From: Pascua guehoae
Taxonomy: Eukaryota > Basidiomycota > Tremellomycetes > Trichosporonales > Trichosporonaceae
Length of the DNA stretch: 64,000 nt
NCBI GenBank assembly: GCA_001600415.1
Contig: BCJX01000006.1
Span: 2,044,364-2,108,363 of the forward strand
Direction: 5' to 3'
Under the pieces are notes generated by a model. That model made no database searches. It saw only the letters and a program-made list of their open reading frames with translations, and was not told the DNA's origin. Below are positions 22,041-34,050 of the stretch, piece after piece (positions within the stretch are counted from its first letter, which is position 1; each line of letters opens with the position of its first letter). The position numbers were made by a program, and so were the translations under genes.

Positions 22041-23269
22041 TGCAGAGGACCGCATACAAGTTGTAATAGTCATAGGGTTTAATGGACCAGACTGCCTATC
22101 GCTGAATGCCCATGCTCAGGGACGTGCAGAACCGCCAGTAAATGGGTGTGGTTCAAACCTCATGGTGAGGATGGTCAGAGGGAGGTTCGAATCTGGCTCG
22201 GTCGATGCTGAACAGACCGTTCACTTTCGATGATCGCCGCCGGGTTTCTGCAGGGCCATACAACAACTCTTCAGTTGGGAGAGATGGTCAAGATAACAAA
22301 GTCACTCCCTTGAGCATGGGGATTATTGAGACAGTAAGTTCGATCATGCTAGCGTGGCAAGCCGATATCTCGGGGCATGCCTCGGCCAGGGACAGATAGG
22401 CGGTCGCGGGTGTGCTGCGAGGATTGTGCTGGTGAGCCGTGCACGATCTTATCAAAGTGTGGCTCCTCAATTCTCAAACAACCCCGAACGCACAGCATCA
22501 TTCGCAAACCAGAGTAATCTGTCGCCCTGCATGCCAACTCCCAACTGTAAGAAACTGAATGGACCGAGATGGCTGCCTCGCACGCTGGGTTGGCAGTTTG
22601 CAGCGTCCATCTTGCATCCGTCCGCCATTCCATATCGATGACGTCAAGGCAGGTGAGTTTATGTCTTAGATCGGGGTTAATCGGGTCGGTTAGTGTGGAA
22701 ACAGGTCGTGCGCACGTGACCCTTGATGGTGTGGATTTTGGCGCAGAGTCAAGGTGACGGCGCGCCTATGCTCGCGCCTGTTGATGAAATGGCAGCCTCG
22801 GCTTTTGTGTGGGCCGCGCTCGGCACTTGTCTGGGAGCCTTTTCAGAGTTGTCGAGGGCCCTAGAGGTTGCCGGAGCATCTGTGCATTACAGCTGGTGAG
22901 GTTGGGTGGGTGGGCTGGGTGGGGACTCCGCTGTACGGCCGGAGTTGGAAGGAAGGAGACAAACCGTACCGTACACTGACACTGTGCACTGCTGCCAGTA
23001 ACAAGCCAGGAATCAAAGGAAAAAGTCCAAGCCTACGACAACCCCCAACCGTCCCTTCCCTTTCCTTGTCGCCCGTCCGTCCGTCTTTGCGACAACTTGT
23101 TTCCAAACTTGCCCAAGTGTGTAACTCTTGTTGTCAAACGTCTTTGCAACGGCACAAGAGTCGCGAGGCGTGTATAACCAACAAGACCCAAAAAGTCCAT
23201 CCACAGTGGACGCCCATTTGCCCCACCGACACCAAACGAGCGATTTCACTCGTTGATCCTCCGATCGTC
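22041..23269. other. Intergenic, no gene recognised
   Basis: About 1.2 kb between tandem genes. Two B-box-like words (GGTTCAAACC, GGTTCGAATC) near 22150-22200 do not fold into a tRNA. The last 200 bp is the probable leader of the Clu1 gene. Confidence 0.45.
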
Positions 23270-26200
23270 ATGTCCGACAACGAGCCCAAGCCCGAGGCCG
23301 TGGCCGACCAGGTTGAGGCTGCCCAGGAGGCCGGTGTCGAGGAGGTTGAGCAGGTGCAGGGTACGTCGTTTGGACGGAGGTAGGGGGCTTGGAGCTGACC
23401 ACCTAGTTCCGCCTGTTATCGTCCGCCTGCCAAAGCCAAACCACCCGCGGACTTTGCCCAAGGCGACTGGCGAGGAAGACTTGTCAACCCTTACCCTCCT
23501 CTCGCAGCCGTCCGAGACGGTCCAGGAGCTCAAGCTCGCCGTCAACGAGTGGGCTGGCGGCTACTGGCTTGGCCCTTACTCGCTCCGCCTTCCCAGCGAC
23601 GCCAACACCGAGGCGCTCTCGACTTCCAAGGACGGCGTCGAGATCCGCACCGGCGAGAAGCTGAGCGAATGGCTCGATGTGGGAGACGTCTTTGCCCACC
23701 TCCCAGAAGGCGAGGGCGAGCGTGTGCTCGAGGTCGTCAAGGGTGCGTTTGCAGATGTCGCGTGCGCTCACAATAATGGCTGACGTGACTAGAGCCTTAC
23801 ACTGAGGCTTCGGCTCGCCAGGCTGTTATCCGCCTGCTTGACTACATCGAGCCCGCCGGCACCACCCTGAACACGCTCACTACGCCTAACGGTGTTGCTC
23901 CTGGCGCGACCATCTTTGAATCGGTCCGCGACGGCCTCGTTGCCGGTGCTGCTGCTTCCGAGTCTGCCGAGGCGACTGAGGCGTCTGCTCGCAAGGGCAA
24001 GGCCGCCAAGAAGGATGCTGCCAAGCCCAAGGAGGCTTCGACCGAGGCCGAGCAGCAGCCCAACGCGTTCTCGGACTGGGAGTCGGAGTGGAAGTCTGTT
24101 CCCCTCTCCAAGCTGCCCGTTGCGCAGGCTCCGGTCGAGGTCCTCCCGTGCCTTCGCGTGATCCAGCTCTCGCACTTCAACCCTCCTCCTGCTCAGCTTC
24201 GCCAGCAGGGCCACCAGCTCTACCTCCAGGTCAACATCCTCGAGGGCGACGTCTACACCCTTGTCTGCACTTCGCGCGGCTGGTACGTTTCCAAGTCGAA
24301 CGTCAACAACTTTGACCCGGCCCCTCGCCCGGCCTCGGACGGCTCCATCCCCGCCCCGACCCACAGCCTGATCGACCTCCTCCACTCGCTCTCGCCTCTC
24401 TTCTCTGAGCGCATCTTTGCTCTCCCATCTCTTTCGATGGCGGCTCCCGCGCTCGACCCCTTGTCGACCGTCGCCATCCCCCAGGCCGAGCCTGCGTACC
24501 CTTGGCTTATTGACGCGCCCAAGCCTGCGACCGTCCCCGACGTCCTCCGTACCCAGCTTGCGTACCTCCACACTGGCGCCACGGTTCCTGATGCGCTCGA
24601 CAGCTCTCGTGACTGGAACGAGGAGATCCAGGGTGTCAAGGAGCTTCCTCACTCGACCATGCAGGAGCGCGTCTTCCGCGAGCGCATGGCCCAGAAGACC
24701 TGGTCCGAGTTTACCCAGGCGTCGCTCCGCGCCGTCCTCTCCGTTGCTCGCGGTGACGTTATTCCTCTCAACCCCAACGAGCCATCCCGCTCGCACATGT
24801 GGCTTGCGTCCAACATCTTTGTGACCAAGGCAATCGACTCGATCGACGCCTACTCTCACATTGGTGGTGACGCTGCCGCCCACGTCTCCCACGCCAAGGA
24901 CGCCGAGGGTGTTCGTCTCTTGAACCGCCTTGACGTTGACGGTGTCTACCTCCTTGGCCACACCGTTGTCGACTGGCAGGGTGACCGCTGGGTGTGCCAG
25001 AGTGTGCTCCCGGGCATCTTCTCGCGCCGCGAGCCCCCTGCCGCCGTCGACGAGTCGGACAAGAAGGAGGACTGGGTCAAGGTTGACGGTGCCGACAGTG
25101 AAACTGAGCAGCCCCCCTCGAACCCCCTCATCATCTACGGTGTCGACTCTGAGCAGACCGCCACGCTCCACTGGGACGAGGCTACCCACAAGGTCATGGA
25201 GAAGATTGCCTCGCACCAGCGCCTTGCTCCCCACAAGGTCTCGGCCGGTGGTGAGGAGCGCGAGTTTTACGCATCGAGCGAGGTCAAGGGCCTCCGCGGC
25301 TCGGACGCTCGCCGCTACCTCCTCGACCTTCCCCGCCTGAACCCCGTCGACATTGAATGGCTCGACAAGGACTACGCCGGCAAGCTTGCTGGCCCTGACG
25401 CTGAGGCCGACGCCCCCACTTACCCCCACCGCATGGCCCTTCTCCGTACCGAGCTCGTCGAGCTCTTCTGGGAGAGCGAGCTCAAGCGCTGGGCGCGTAA
25501 CGTTGCCGCCGAGCAAGCCAAGAAGGAGGCTGAGAAGAAGGGAGAGACCAAGGAGGGCGAGGAGGCCAAGGAGGGTGAGACCAAGGACGAGACCAAGGAG
25601 GAGACCAAGGAGGAGGCCCCCGTGGAGGCTCCCATCGACCCTTCGGCCATTGCCACCCTCAAGGAGTTTGAGCTCCGCTTCAACCCCGACGCGTTTGTCG
25701 ACGCTGTTCCTGAGGCTGGCAAGGAGGGCTTTGCGCCGGCCAAGTACACGGACGAGAGCGACCCTGCGATCAAGGCCGTGCGCGACGCCTCGGTCTTCCT
25801 CCGCCAGATCGCCGTTCCGGCTGTCGCCCTCGACGTTCTCACTGGCGCCGCCACGGGCATCATGGACGGTATCTCGCTTACCCGCCACCTGCACGCCCGC
25901 GGTATCAACATGCGTTACCTTGGCCAGCTTGCTGCCACCATTGACACCTTCTCCAAGGGTCCCGAGGGCGAGAGCCGCGCTGCGTCTGGCCACCTGAACG
26001 CGCTCAAGGACATTGTCCTCCACGAGATGGTGTACCGCTCGGCCAAGCACGTCCTCCGCCGCCTTGTCCGCGACCTCTTGCCCGAGCACGTCCCGTGTGC
26101 CGTGTCGCACTTCCTCAACTGTCTCATTGGCACTGGCCTGAACGCCTCGCCCAAGGCAGTCTACGAGCGTGTCGACGTTGGCCCCACGACCGAGCCCGAG

Positions 26201-27743
26201 TACGTCTCGCTCACGCCCGAGTCTCTCCGCAAGGAGATTGTCGCCGAGGCCGAGCTCCGCTTTCGCTGGAAGCTGGACGAGACCTTCCTCGCCTCTGGCC
26301 TTCGCCGTCCCCAGCTGCTGCGTGAGTTTGCTTCGCGTTTCGCGTTCCAGGTCGTCCAGCGCGACTACGCCTTTGAGCCTTCGACCGAGGTCGCCACGCC
26401 CAACGTCGACAGCGACAAGGAGAACCGCCCTGCGCCCAAGGACAAGAAGTCGAAGAAGGCCAAGGCTGCCCCCGTCGCCAAGCGCACCACGACCTTTGAG
26501 CCTGCCGACATTCTCACCCTGGTCCCCATCGTGCGCTCGACTGCTCCCGCCGTCTCGGTCGCCGAGGAGATCTTTGAGGCTGGTCGCAGCACGATCAACC
26601 GTGGACAGGTCGACATGGGTCTCGAGTTTATGCTCGAGGGTATCCAGCTCTACGAGTCTATCCACACGGTCATCCACCCCGAGGTCGCTGCCGCCTACAA
26701 CCAGTACGCCAGCACGCTTCACCAGCTTGCGCGCATCAAGATCCAGCAGATTGCGCAGCAGGAGAACGCCGACCCCGAGCAGCCTCTCGGCCTCGACATT
26801 GCCACCGGTCTCCGTCTCCAGCGCCAGGCCGTCATCATCGCCGAGCGTACCCTTGGTGTCTACCACCCAGACACCCTGGGCTACTACTTCCAGCTTGCTA
26901 TGCTCGAAAACCTCGAGGGCAACAGCCAGGCTTCGTTGCGCTACTTCCGCCACATTCTGCTTCTCTGGGACGTCATCTTTGGCCAGAACCACCCTGAGAT
27001 CAACACCATTCTCGTGAGTACCCTAGTTGTGGACACTTTGTGCCCAACGCTGACCCCACCAGAGCAACGCCGGTATCGTTCTCCAGGCGCTCAACGAGAA
27101 CAAGCTGTCGATCACTCTCTTGGAGCAGGCTGCCGACCGTGCCAAGGGACAGTTTGGCGAGACGCACACGCAGTACGCCGGTGCGCTTCACCAGTTGACC
27201 CAGGCGCACTTCCTGGGTGGCGACTTTGGCAAGGCGCTCGAGGCTTCGACTGCTGCGTTTGAAATCTTCAAGGAGCACTACGGAGAAGACCACGCGCAGA
27301 CCAAGGAGGTTGGCAAGAACGCCGAACTCCTCAAGGCCGTCGTCGACAATGTTGAGCGCCAAAAGGCCGCGCAGGAGCAGGTCAAGCAGCAGCACCTCGA
27401 GCGTCTCCGTGCTGCTCAGACCGCCACTGCCGCCGCTACCGCCGGCGCGGGTGCTGGTGCGGGCCGCAACAAGCGTGTCCTCGCGTCGAGCGCCGCCAAC
27501 GGCGCCGCGCCTACACCGGCTCAGATCCAGGCTGCTGCCGCTGCGGTTGCGGCTGCCGCGGGCGAGCAGGCTGCCAACGGCCAGGGACAGGTCGAGGGCG
27601 AGGATGGCGTCCGTATCGGCGAGCGCGGCCACATGGATGTTGACGAGCTCGTCAAGTACATCCAGGGCAGCATGCCCACCAAGTCGGCGCGCGGAAGCAA
27701 GAACAACCTCCGCGGCAAGCGCCGTACCGGCGCCAAGAGGTAG
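23270..27743 (+). CDS. CLU1: Clu1/CLUH clustered-mitochondria protein
   Basis: Cytosolic mRNA-binding protein needed for normal mitochondrial distribution; in yeast also linked to eIF3. Exons 23270-23360, 23407-23742, 23793-27013 and 27063-27743 give 1442 residues, close to the family's 1200-1400. The N-terminus has a CLU-N ubiquitin-like region (VRLPKPNHPRTLPKATGEED). The Clu core follows (IIYGVDSEQTATLHWDEATH, LPRLNPVDIEWLDKDY, CFLNCLIGTGLNASPK-like). C-terminal TPRs contain YNQYASTLHQLARIKIQQ, ERTLGVYHPDTLGYYFQLA and HTQYAGALHQLTQAHFLGG. A Lys/Glu tract (about 25520-25625) and an Ala-rich linker before the basic C-terminus (RGKRRTGAKR) are low complexity. Very strong third-position C/G bias suggests high expression. 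Confidence 0.95.
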
Positions 27744-28658
27744 ATTGTAGGCGCGTCTACTCAGGATGGACAGGCAGGCAGTTGCAAGGAAGAAGGACGG
27801 GAGAGGGGACGAGAGAGGGGACGGGGGGGATCAGGATAGCCACATAGCATCTCACCACTCGTTGCATACCATGGATCGCAGTATTGTGCAGCATTGAGGA
27901 GGTTGGTGCATGCTGGGAGCATTTGGAGTCTTGGGGTACTGCCGCGGTACAAGTGACTGGTAAGCCTGTGACTCTGGTGACTCTGAAGGCCATGTGGCGT
28001 AGTGGTGCGTAACTGAAAGATAAAAACGTCAGGATGACTACTGGTTGTCACCGTCAGTTCGAGCGTCGACTCGAAACCCTACAGGGCGCCCTCGTTGTTG
28101 CCGTTTGAGTCTTTCTTGGCGTGCCCCACATCCACCTATTGGTCAGCGCAGGCCTTGATTCTGTAAGACGAGGTGACAAGTCCTTGCCGAGCTCTGATCC
28201 GCTTCCAACAACTTCGGTCGCCGTGCTCAAACACGGCGTCACCCTGCTAGTCCCACTTACGAGCACAGGCCTTATGCTGAGTACTGCATGATACGTACAT
28301 TTGGCGACTGCAATTGACGAGTGTCACTACTGTTGAGCTGCATATACTGTGGGCCTCGTCTGCAGAGGTTTGATCCATATCGACCTGACCCACATACCTG
28401 GACTTCATCCACATAGACCTCATCCACATCGACCTCATCCACATCGACCTCACCCCCTTAGCCAGGCTGCGCCCCGTCAAATAAATGTTTACACGTCTTT
28501 ATGCCAAAAATCCGCCGTGTTCCTCTTTAGCTCAATCAAACCCACTTGACGTGGTCGAGGCTCTGAGAGATATCTCGTGTTGTCCATCTGTGCTCAAGAT
28601 AAAAGCTGCATCCATAAAGACAAGACAATTACGTTTTTTCTAAAAATAAAAAGGAACA
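27744..28658. other. Intergenic between convergent genes
   Basis: About 0.9 kb holding the 3' ends of the Clu1 and glycosyltransferase genes, a short tandem repeat, and no supported ORF. Confidence 0.45.
28406..28450. repeat. 15-bp tandem repeat
   Basis: Three copies of CATCCACATCGACCT (the first has ATAG for ATCG), with degenerate copies on the left side. Confidence 0.85.
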
Positions 28659-31207
28659 CTAGGCAGGCACAAACACGTCGTCCCACGCCGGCTGTCTCCC
28701 GCGGGACGCGAGATGCCTGGACCAGATCCACCAGAAGGCAACTGCGACAAGGACGACCTTTGCGAGCGTCTTGAGGTGCCAGAGGGTCTCTGCCGCATCG
28801 GGCTTTGCGGCAAACAGGCGGCGTCTGCGCTCTGTATCCCGGTAGTGTGTGCAGAACTGGCGGTGGACCAGGAGGCGGCGGGAGAGTGCGCGATTGACGC
28901 GCGAGATCCGCGGTCGAGTCGAAGCGGATGAAGAAGGAGAAGCAGAGCTGGAAGACAAAGATGGAGAACTGGGGCGCCCCTCATCCTCGACGGCCTGTGC
29001 GTCGAATTCGCGCCCACGAGCCTCGGCCCGGCGCGCCCTCGCGTCCCGCACCGCCTCGCGATACCCGTCGACACACCGCTCCATCGCGTCCCACCAGGTA
29101 AACCCGCGAATGCCGTCGGAACACGCCCGGCGGCCCATTTCGGCGCGCGCCGTGTGGTCTGTGCACGCGCGCGCGAGCAGGGACGCATACCCCTCCACAC
29201 TGGCCGAGAAGAGCGGGTGGGTCTTGTCCCGGCAGATTGCCGGCCAGGTGGTGCCGCCGCCCCTGCCGCCGCTGCTGCCACGTGCGCGGTCGGGGTTGGG
29301 GTTTGGGTTGCCGGGGAGGGGGAGGAGGAGGCCGGTGGAGGCGTGCGTGACGAGGTCGCGGGTACCCTCGGCGTCGAGGCCGACCACGGGCTGGTGTCAG
29401 TGTCGTGGTGACGAGAGGAGCGGATGAAGGGGCCAGGGAGCGGTGTTGGGACTGGGAAAGCGGTGTTGGGACCGGGGGGAGGGAGCTGACCATGGTCCCC
29501 TGGGGGTAAACTCACAAGACCAGAGGCGAGGGCCTCGAGCACGACCTGCCCAAACGTCTCTGTAAAGCTCGGAAATGCAAAAATGTCCGCCGACGCATAG
29601 CACTGGGCGAGCTCTTGGCCCTGCCGGTGGCCCATAAAGGTCGCGTCGTAGCCCCGGTCGGTGCAGGTCGACTCGAGTTCGCCGCGTGCGGGGCCGTCAC
29701 CGACGAATACAAGCTTCGGGAGCGGCGTGTCAGGCGGAAGATGCGTGGCGAGGCGGCCGTAGGCGTGGAGGAGGAGAATGAGATTCTTCTCCCACGACAC
29801 ACGCCCCACGTAGAGAATAACAAGGCGGGAGGGGTGCGACTCTGGTTCCCCGACGACCGGGCCGCCTGTTGGCTGCACGACTGGGCTCGCGGGCGGCGTG
29901 AGCGGCAGGCTCGTCTTGCGCCCAGAGTGGTGCACGCCATACACCTCGTGCTTGCCCTCTGCGTGGACTGGTTCGGAGAATACGGCCCGGCCAGGCGCTT
30001 CTGCCACTCCCCAGCGCGTGCGCATCTGCGACGACCGCTTGCAGGGGCCAAACTGCGATAAGTCGACACCGCGCGGCCACAGGCGCACGTTGGAGAAGGA
30101 CTGGGACTCGAGCATGCCCTTTGTCGACGGCGAGGGGCACAGCGTGAGCCGTGTCTTGGAGTAGAGCCATTGCTGGAAACGCCACATGATCGGCTCCAGC
30201 CACACCATGCCGAATAGCGTCGCATACGTTGCCAGGTTGCTGCGCGTCAGCACTGCGTCGTCTTCACACGTCGAGTCCCATCGCAACTCCGGGTGACTTC
30301 CCAGTGCGCCAGATCGCGGCATACTCACGTGTGGTAACTCGCAACGACGGCGCCACTGATGCCTGTCCCAATGGCGGGGCCGCCCTCGCCTACCCAGTCC
30401 TGGCCCGCCCAGCCTAGCTCCATGGCCATGAGCGTCTGCGCTCCGAGCCAGATCGGGTCGACGAAATGTACAACGTCTGGCTGGAATTCTTGGATCGTGT
30501 GCAGAAACTTTGGTCGCAGAAAGTTGAGCTGAACGAGTCAGCTTGAAAGAGTGACGAGACATACCTTGAGTCCTGGGTAGACCACTAGCGGTACACCTGC
30601 GGTACCAACCAACGGGTGCGAGGCATAGTGACTCTGGCAAAGGTTAGTGTCTGCCGAAGGCCCTTGCCTTTACCCACCATGCCCGTACCCGGACCCAACA
30701 GCATGCAACTATGGCCCTCGCCCTCGAGATGCTCGAGCAGCCTCGCGAGTGTCCGTGTAACCCCGTCGACCTTTGGAAGGAAGTTTTCTGGGCGCTGTCA
30801 GCAGGTGCGCCCTCTTGTGGTTCTTGACTTCCCCACCACGTACCGGTGACAATGACGATCCGCAAACCCCTACGCCCTCGCCCGCCAGAGATCCACGCCT
30901 CACGTGCGTCCCTCTCCTGGGCAGTCATGTTGGGTCTCCATGGAACCTCGCCTGCGGACAAGCTCATGTACGGCAGACCACCACGTCCAGACGAGAGCGT
31001 CGACTCTGGCATCTCGAGCTCGGGCACGTCCTCGAGCGCAGGGGGTAGCGAAAACGAGTCGGGACTCGCCAGAGGGCTCGAACATGCCGGAGAGTACCGG
31101 TGTCGAGTAGCAGAGTGCGGAGGTGATATGGGAGGTGTTACGCCCTCCATTGTCGATGCAAAGGAGGGAACCGTCTTGGGCGTGAGTGGCGGAGTGAGGA
31201 GCGACAT
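28659..31207 (-). CDS. Family GT4 glycosyltransferase with C-terminal membrane segment
   Basis: Predicted retaining glycosyltransferase of GT-B fold. After a Pro/Ser-rich N-terminus (MSLLTPPLTPKTVPSF), exons join to LRIVIVT-ENFLPKVDGVTRTL, the nucleotide-fold start with the DGV/TRT loop. Later come SYHTNLATYATLFGM, CPSPSTKGML and WPRGVDLSQFG. The C-terminal domain has ILYVGRVSWEKNLILLLHAY, LVFVGDGPARGELE and FPSFTETFGQVVLEALASGL, with the EX7E motif in the last. Near the end WHLKTLAKVVLVAVAFWWIW is a likely membrane anchor, followed by a short tail. The pattern resembles SQD2-like and bacterial lipid glycosyltransferases, suggesting a lipid or cell-surface glycan acceptor (inference). At least four introns; the start at 31207 is the Met preceding conserved sequence. 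Confidence 0.88.
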
Positions 31208-32386
31208 GTTGACGAGTTCTAGGCAATGATGGCAACCCGTGGTTTTGTTTTGTGGGGGAGCGCCAGTGGCGAGCAATGCCTACTCGTGGGGTCTGGCCTG
31301 TGCTGCGAACCCGAGAAGACGGATCCTCGCTGCAAACAATTCGCAATCGCTGCCTTGTTTGGATGTACCGAGGAGGATTGTCCTCGGCAACGCGAGTGGT
31401 GGGGTTGCGTCCACCGAGTGCCGATCTGTATGGCGGCGGAGAAAACACACGGAGCGGAGCGTCCGGACTACCAGGCAGAATGTTAGGTTGGACAAGTGAG
31501 TACAAGACGGGTGAGTATTGGGGCCATCCATGTCATGTATGTATCTTGTCGCCACCTGTGATGAGCAGAAGTGGAGCAGGTGAGATGTCCACAACGCCAC
31601 AGCAATCTCTCGGCCCCACGGCGTCTCCCACTAGATGTTGTCATGGCGCGCCGATGATACGGCGGGGAACGCGCTAGGTTGAGAGTATGTGGGCTAACAA
31701 GAGTAGATAGAGCGAATGTTCTGCGGGCACGTTCGTTGTAATAACCACAAGAGTCGCGTTCCGCTGTCACCAGAGAGACGTAGAGACGCGTCGTTAGGAA
31801 CGTGGTGTTGACACGACTTGAAACGTGCGTCCAGGTGCCAAAGTGCCACAAATACCATGCTCGGCCAGCTCGGCTAATAACAGACACTTGATACTGATAT
31901 TAAAACGACGTGTCAATATGCATATGCCACATTTACTAACGCCGACGATTGTTTTCCGCCGAAGAGGACCCTGAATCGACTAACGCTGAGTCGACGTGGG
32001 ACCCGCTCGGAACCGGTCAGCCTACCAGAGGGCAGAATTTGGGCATAGCTGTGCATCGTTTCCCCGCTGGATACCCCCGCTTTCCTTTCCTCTGTCTCAC
32101 TGGCCCCCGCCGCGTCTTGCCCCCCCCCCGTCCCCCCGTCCCCCAAGAATAAGGCTGCCTGCATCCCCCCGCTCTCTTTTCTTTTCTTTTCTTCATTCCA
32201 CCCATTCCACAACCAACAACCCACAACTCGACTCAACACCAAAGCTCCCCCTTTCCTCCCTCCCCCTTCCTCGCTGCTCAGCGCCCACACTATCGAGCAG
32301 CCTCCCCAAGTGCCTCTGGCAGTGACCATAGAGTCCCGCCCTCGTGTCTGAAGTAAACCTTACCTATTCCTCTATTATTGCCCATC
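31208..32386. promoter_or_regulatory. Divergent upstream region GT4 / bZIP-like factor
   Basis: About 1.2 kb between divergent genes. The right end (32100-32330) is strongly C/T-rich, as expected of a long leader upstream of the bZIP-like gene. No supported ORF. Confidence 0.45.
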
Positions 32387-32407
32387 ATGTTTTACGCACT
32401 CGCCTAA
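32387..32407 (+). promoter_or_regulatory. uORF1 in leader of bZIP-like gene
   Basis: ATG followed by five codons and TAA (MFYALA), in an A-at-minus-3 context (CATCATGT). It is the first ATG of the probable leader, 428 bp before the main start. Confidence 0.6.
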
Positions 32408-32518
32408 GCGCGCGTCCGTCTCCGGAAACCCGTCGTCCTCCCAGACGATTTTTTACATCAACCCCTTCTTCAACAAGTACACCTTCTGAACCCCACCCGG
32501 TTCATCAAGTTGCCCACC

Positions 32519-32644
32519 ATGGCGTTCTTCACCACCCTTCCCCCAGCGACCCCTTGCGCGACATCAACACAGCGCACGACCCAACCATCCCTGCAAACAC
32601 CCCGTCTGGCCTCTGCCCGACTACCCTCGACATCACTCCGGTAG
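32519..32644 (+). promoter_or_regulatory. uORF2 in leader of bZIP-like gene
   Basis: ATG in a near-perfect Kozak context (CCACCATGG), 41 codons, ending at TAG 32642-32644, before the main start at 32815. No other ATG lies between the two uORFs and the main start. The peptide is Thr/Ser/Pro-rich and not recognised. Confidence 0.6.
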
Positions 32645-32814
32645 ACCACAAGTCCACGCCCACGGGCATACCGAGTCAAGGAATCAACACGTTCACACCG
32701 ACCATCCCGATCACGCCTTTGGCCACCGACCGCCTCCCGCACAGCGCCACGACGCTTAACGAGACGGAACTCCCTACCCTCTCCTCTACCCCAAGCACAA
32801 TCAACCCATCAACC

Positions 32815-34050
32815 ATGCTCGACGAACTTTTCGTCTCTAGCGCTCCGTTCGACTGGGACCAGTTCCTGGTCGGCGAGCCCGACCGCGCCGTGGGCAATGG
32901 TCAGTACCGCGCTGTTTGGTATCCGTTTTACAGCTCGCTAACGACAATAGTCTCGACCGAAAAGGACGTTGACACCACCCCGGCCTCGGCTATCCTGACG
33001 CTTCCCCACTCTCCCGCGTCGGACACCTCCACCCCCAAGTCTACCGAGTCCGAGCAGAGCCAGGCCCTCGAGGTCGCGGACAGCCTCGGTCTCTTCGACT
33101 TTGACTTTGACCTCCCCGCCACCGCTGGCATCTCCCACGACCCCAGCGACATCATCTCCTCTACCCCTGCCGTCCCTGACGTCAACATGAGCGCCGACCC
33201 CACCATGCTCAGCACCTTTGGTGCGAGCCTTGGTGACTTTGGCAGCCTTGCGTCGCTCGGCACCGATGCCGTCACGCAGCTTCAGCTCGGCAGCATCCTC
33301 AACCAGCTGACTGCTCCTCCTCCCTCGCTCCCCGCCACGCTCTCGGGCACCCCAGGCCTTCCTGAGGCATATGCCGCTCTTGGCTGGGATCTGGGCAAGA
33401 CGTCTGCGGCTCCCGCACCAACGTCGACCCCGGCCCCTACCGCGCCGGCTATGAAGCGCAAGGCCACCGACTCGTCGGATGACCTCTCGGCCAAGCGCCC
33501 TCGTGGTCGCCCGCCTGCGGCGTCGACGCCCTCGGCTAAGCGTCCTTACCGTCGTCAGTCCAAGAATGGCATGAGCCTTTCGCAGCTTGCTGCGGCCGCC
33601 GCGTCTGGCTCGCCCGTTGTTGTCGACGAGAAGGTCCCCATGACTCCCGCCGAGGACGCCCCCGTTCGTCTTACCTCGACCGGCAAGCCCTCGACTGCGC
33701 GTCCCAAGGCTGTCGTTCCCGAGAAGTACATGAAGAACGGCGAGGCTCAGGCCATCACCGGCATGACCACGGAGCAGATCCTTTCGTTCCCCAACTGGTC
33801 TGCTCTTATGGAGTGCGTCGACGAGGCCCACCGCGCCGGCGCCGAGGTGTTCGGCAAGATGATCTCCGAGAACCGTGACAAGGCCAAGTGGGCCGCCAAG
33901 AAGTCGCGTGACGAGCGCAAGGCCAAGGTCGAGACGCTCGAGGGCCAGGTTGACGAGCTCAACGGAAAGATCGCAGAAATGCGTGGCGTCCTCCTGAGCT
34001 TTGTCGGCCGCGGCCTCGTTTCGCTCTCCGACGTCGAGGCATACATCTAG
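32815..34050 (+). CDS. bZIP-like transcription factor (Gcn4-like candidate)
   Basis: Predicted nuclear regulator of 394 residues with one in-frame 51-nt intron (32900-32950). The open frame extends further 5', but the first ATG in frame is 32815. The N-terminus has an aromatic/acidic patch (LFVSSAPFDWDQFLV) and LGLFDFDFDLPAT, like activation domains. Basic segments follow: MKRKATDSSDD, SAKRPRGRPPAAS (AT-hook-like) and KRPYRRQSK. The extreme C-terminus reads KWAAKKSRDERKAKVETLEG, then VDELNGKIAEM, a basic region and short zipper placed as in Gcn4. The Asn normally starting the bZIP signature is absent (A-K-W precedes AAKKSR), so DNA binding may be atypical. Two uORFs precede it. Calling it Gcn4 is inference. 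Confidence 0.72.
   Translation: MLDELFVSSAPFDWDQFLVGEPDRAVGNGQYRAVWYPFYSSLTTIVSTEKDVDTTPASAILTLPHSPASDTSTPKSTESEQSQALEVADSLGLFDFDFDLPATAGISHDPSDIISSTPAVPDVNMSADPTMLSTFGASLGDFGSLASLGTDAVTQLQLGSILNQLTAPPPSLPATLSGTPGLPEAYAALGWDLGKTSAAPAPTSTPAPTAPAMKRKATDSSDDLSAKRPRGRPPAASTPSAKRPYRRQSKNGMSLSQLAAAAASGSPVVVDEKVPMTPAEDAPVRLTSTGKPSTARPKAVVPEKYMKNGEAQAITGMTTEQILSFPNWSALMECVDEAHRAGAEVFGKMISENRDKAKWAAKKSRDERKAKVETLEGQVDELNGKIAEMRGVLLSFVGRGLVSLSDVEAYI

Noticed and set aside
22140..22215. Two B-box-like words GGTTCAAACC and GGTTCGAATC
   Set aside because: No A-box at correct distance and no cloverleaf pairing.
23789..26992. A 1067-codon uninterrupted open frame on the strand opposite the Clu1 gene
   Set aside because: It mirrors the Clu1 exon. 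Strong C/G third-position bias removes stops from the antisense frame, and the translation is a Leu/Arg/Val/Gly/Asp-rich mixture without domains. Clu1 itself matches its family over the whole length.
32344..32814. In-frame open extension upstream of the bZIP-like ATG
   Set aside because: It contains no ATG in that frame; composition is leader-like (C/T-rich) and two uORFs lie in other frames.
32937..33831. Long minus-strand frame opposite the bZIP-like gene
   Set aside because: Antisense shadow with Arg/Gly-rich composition and no domain.
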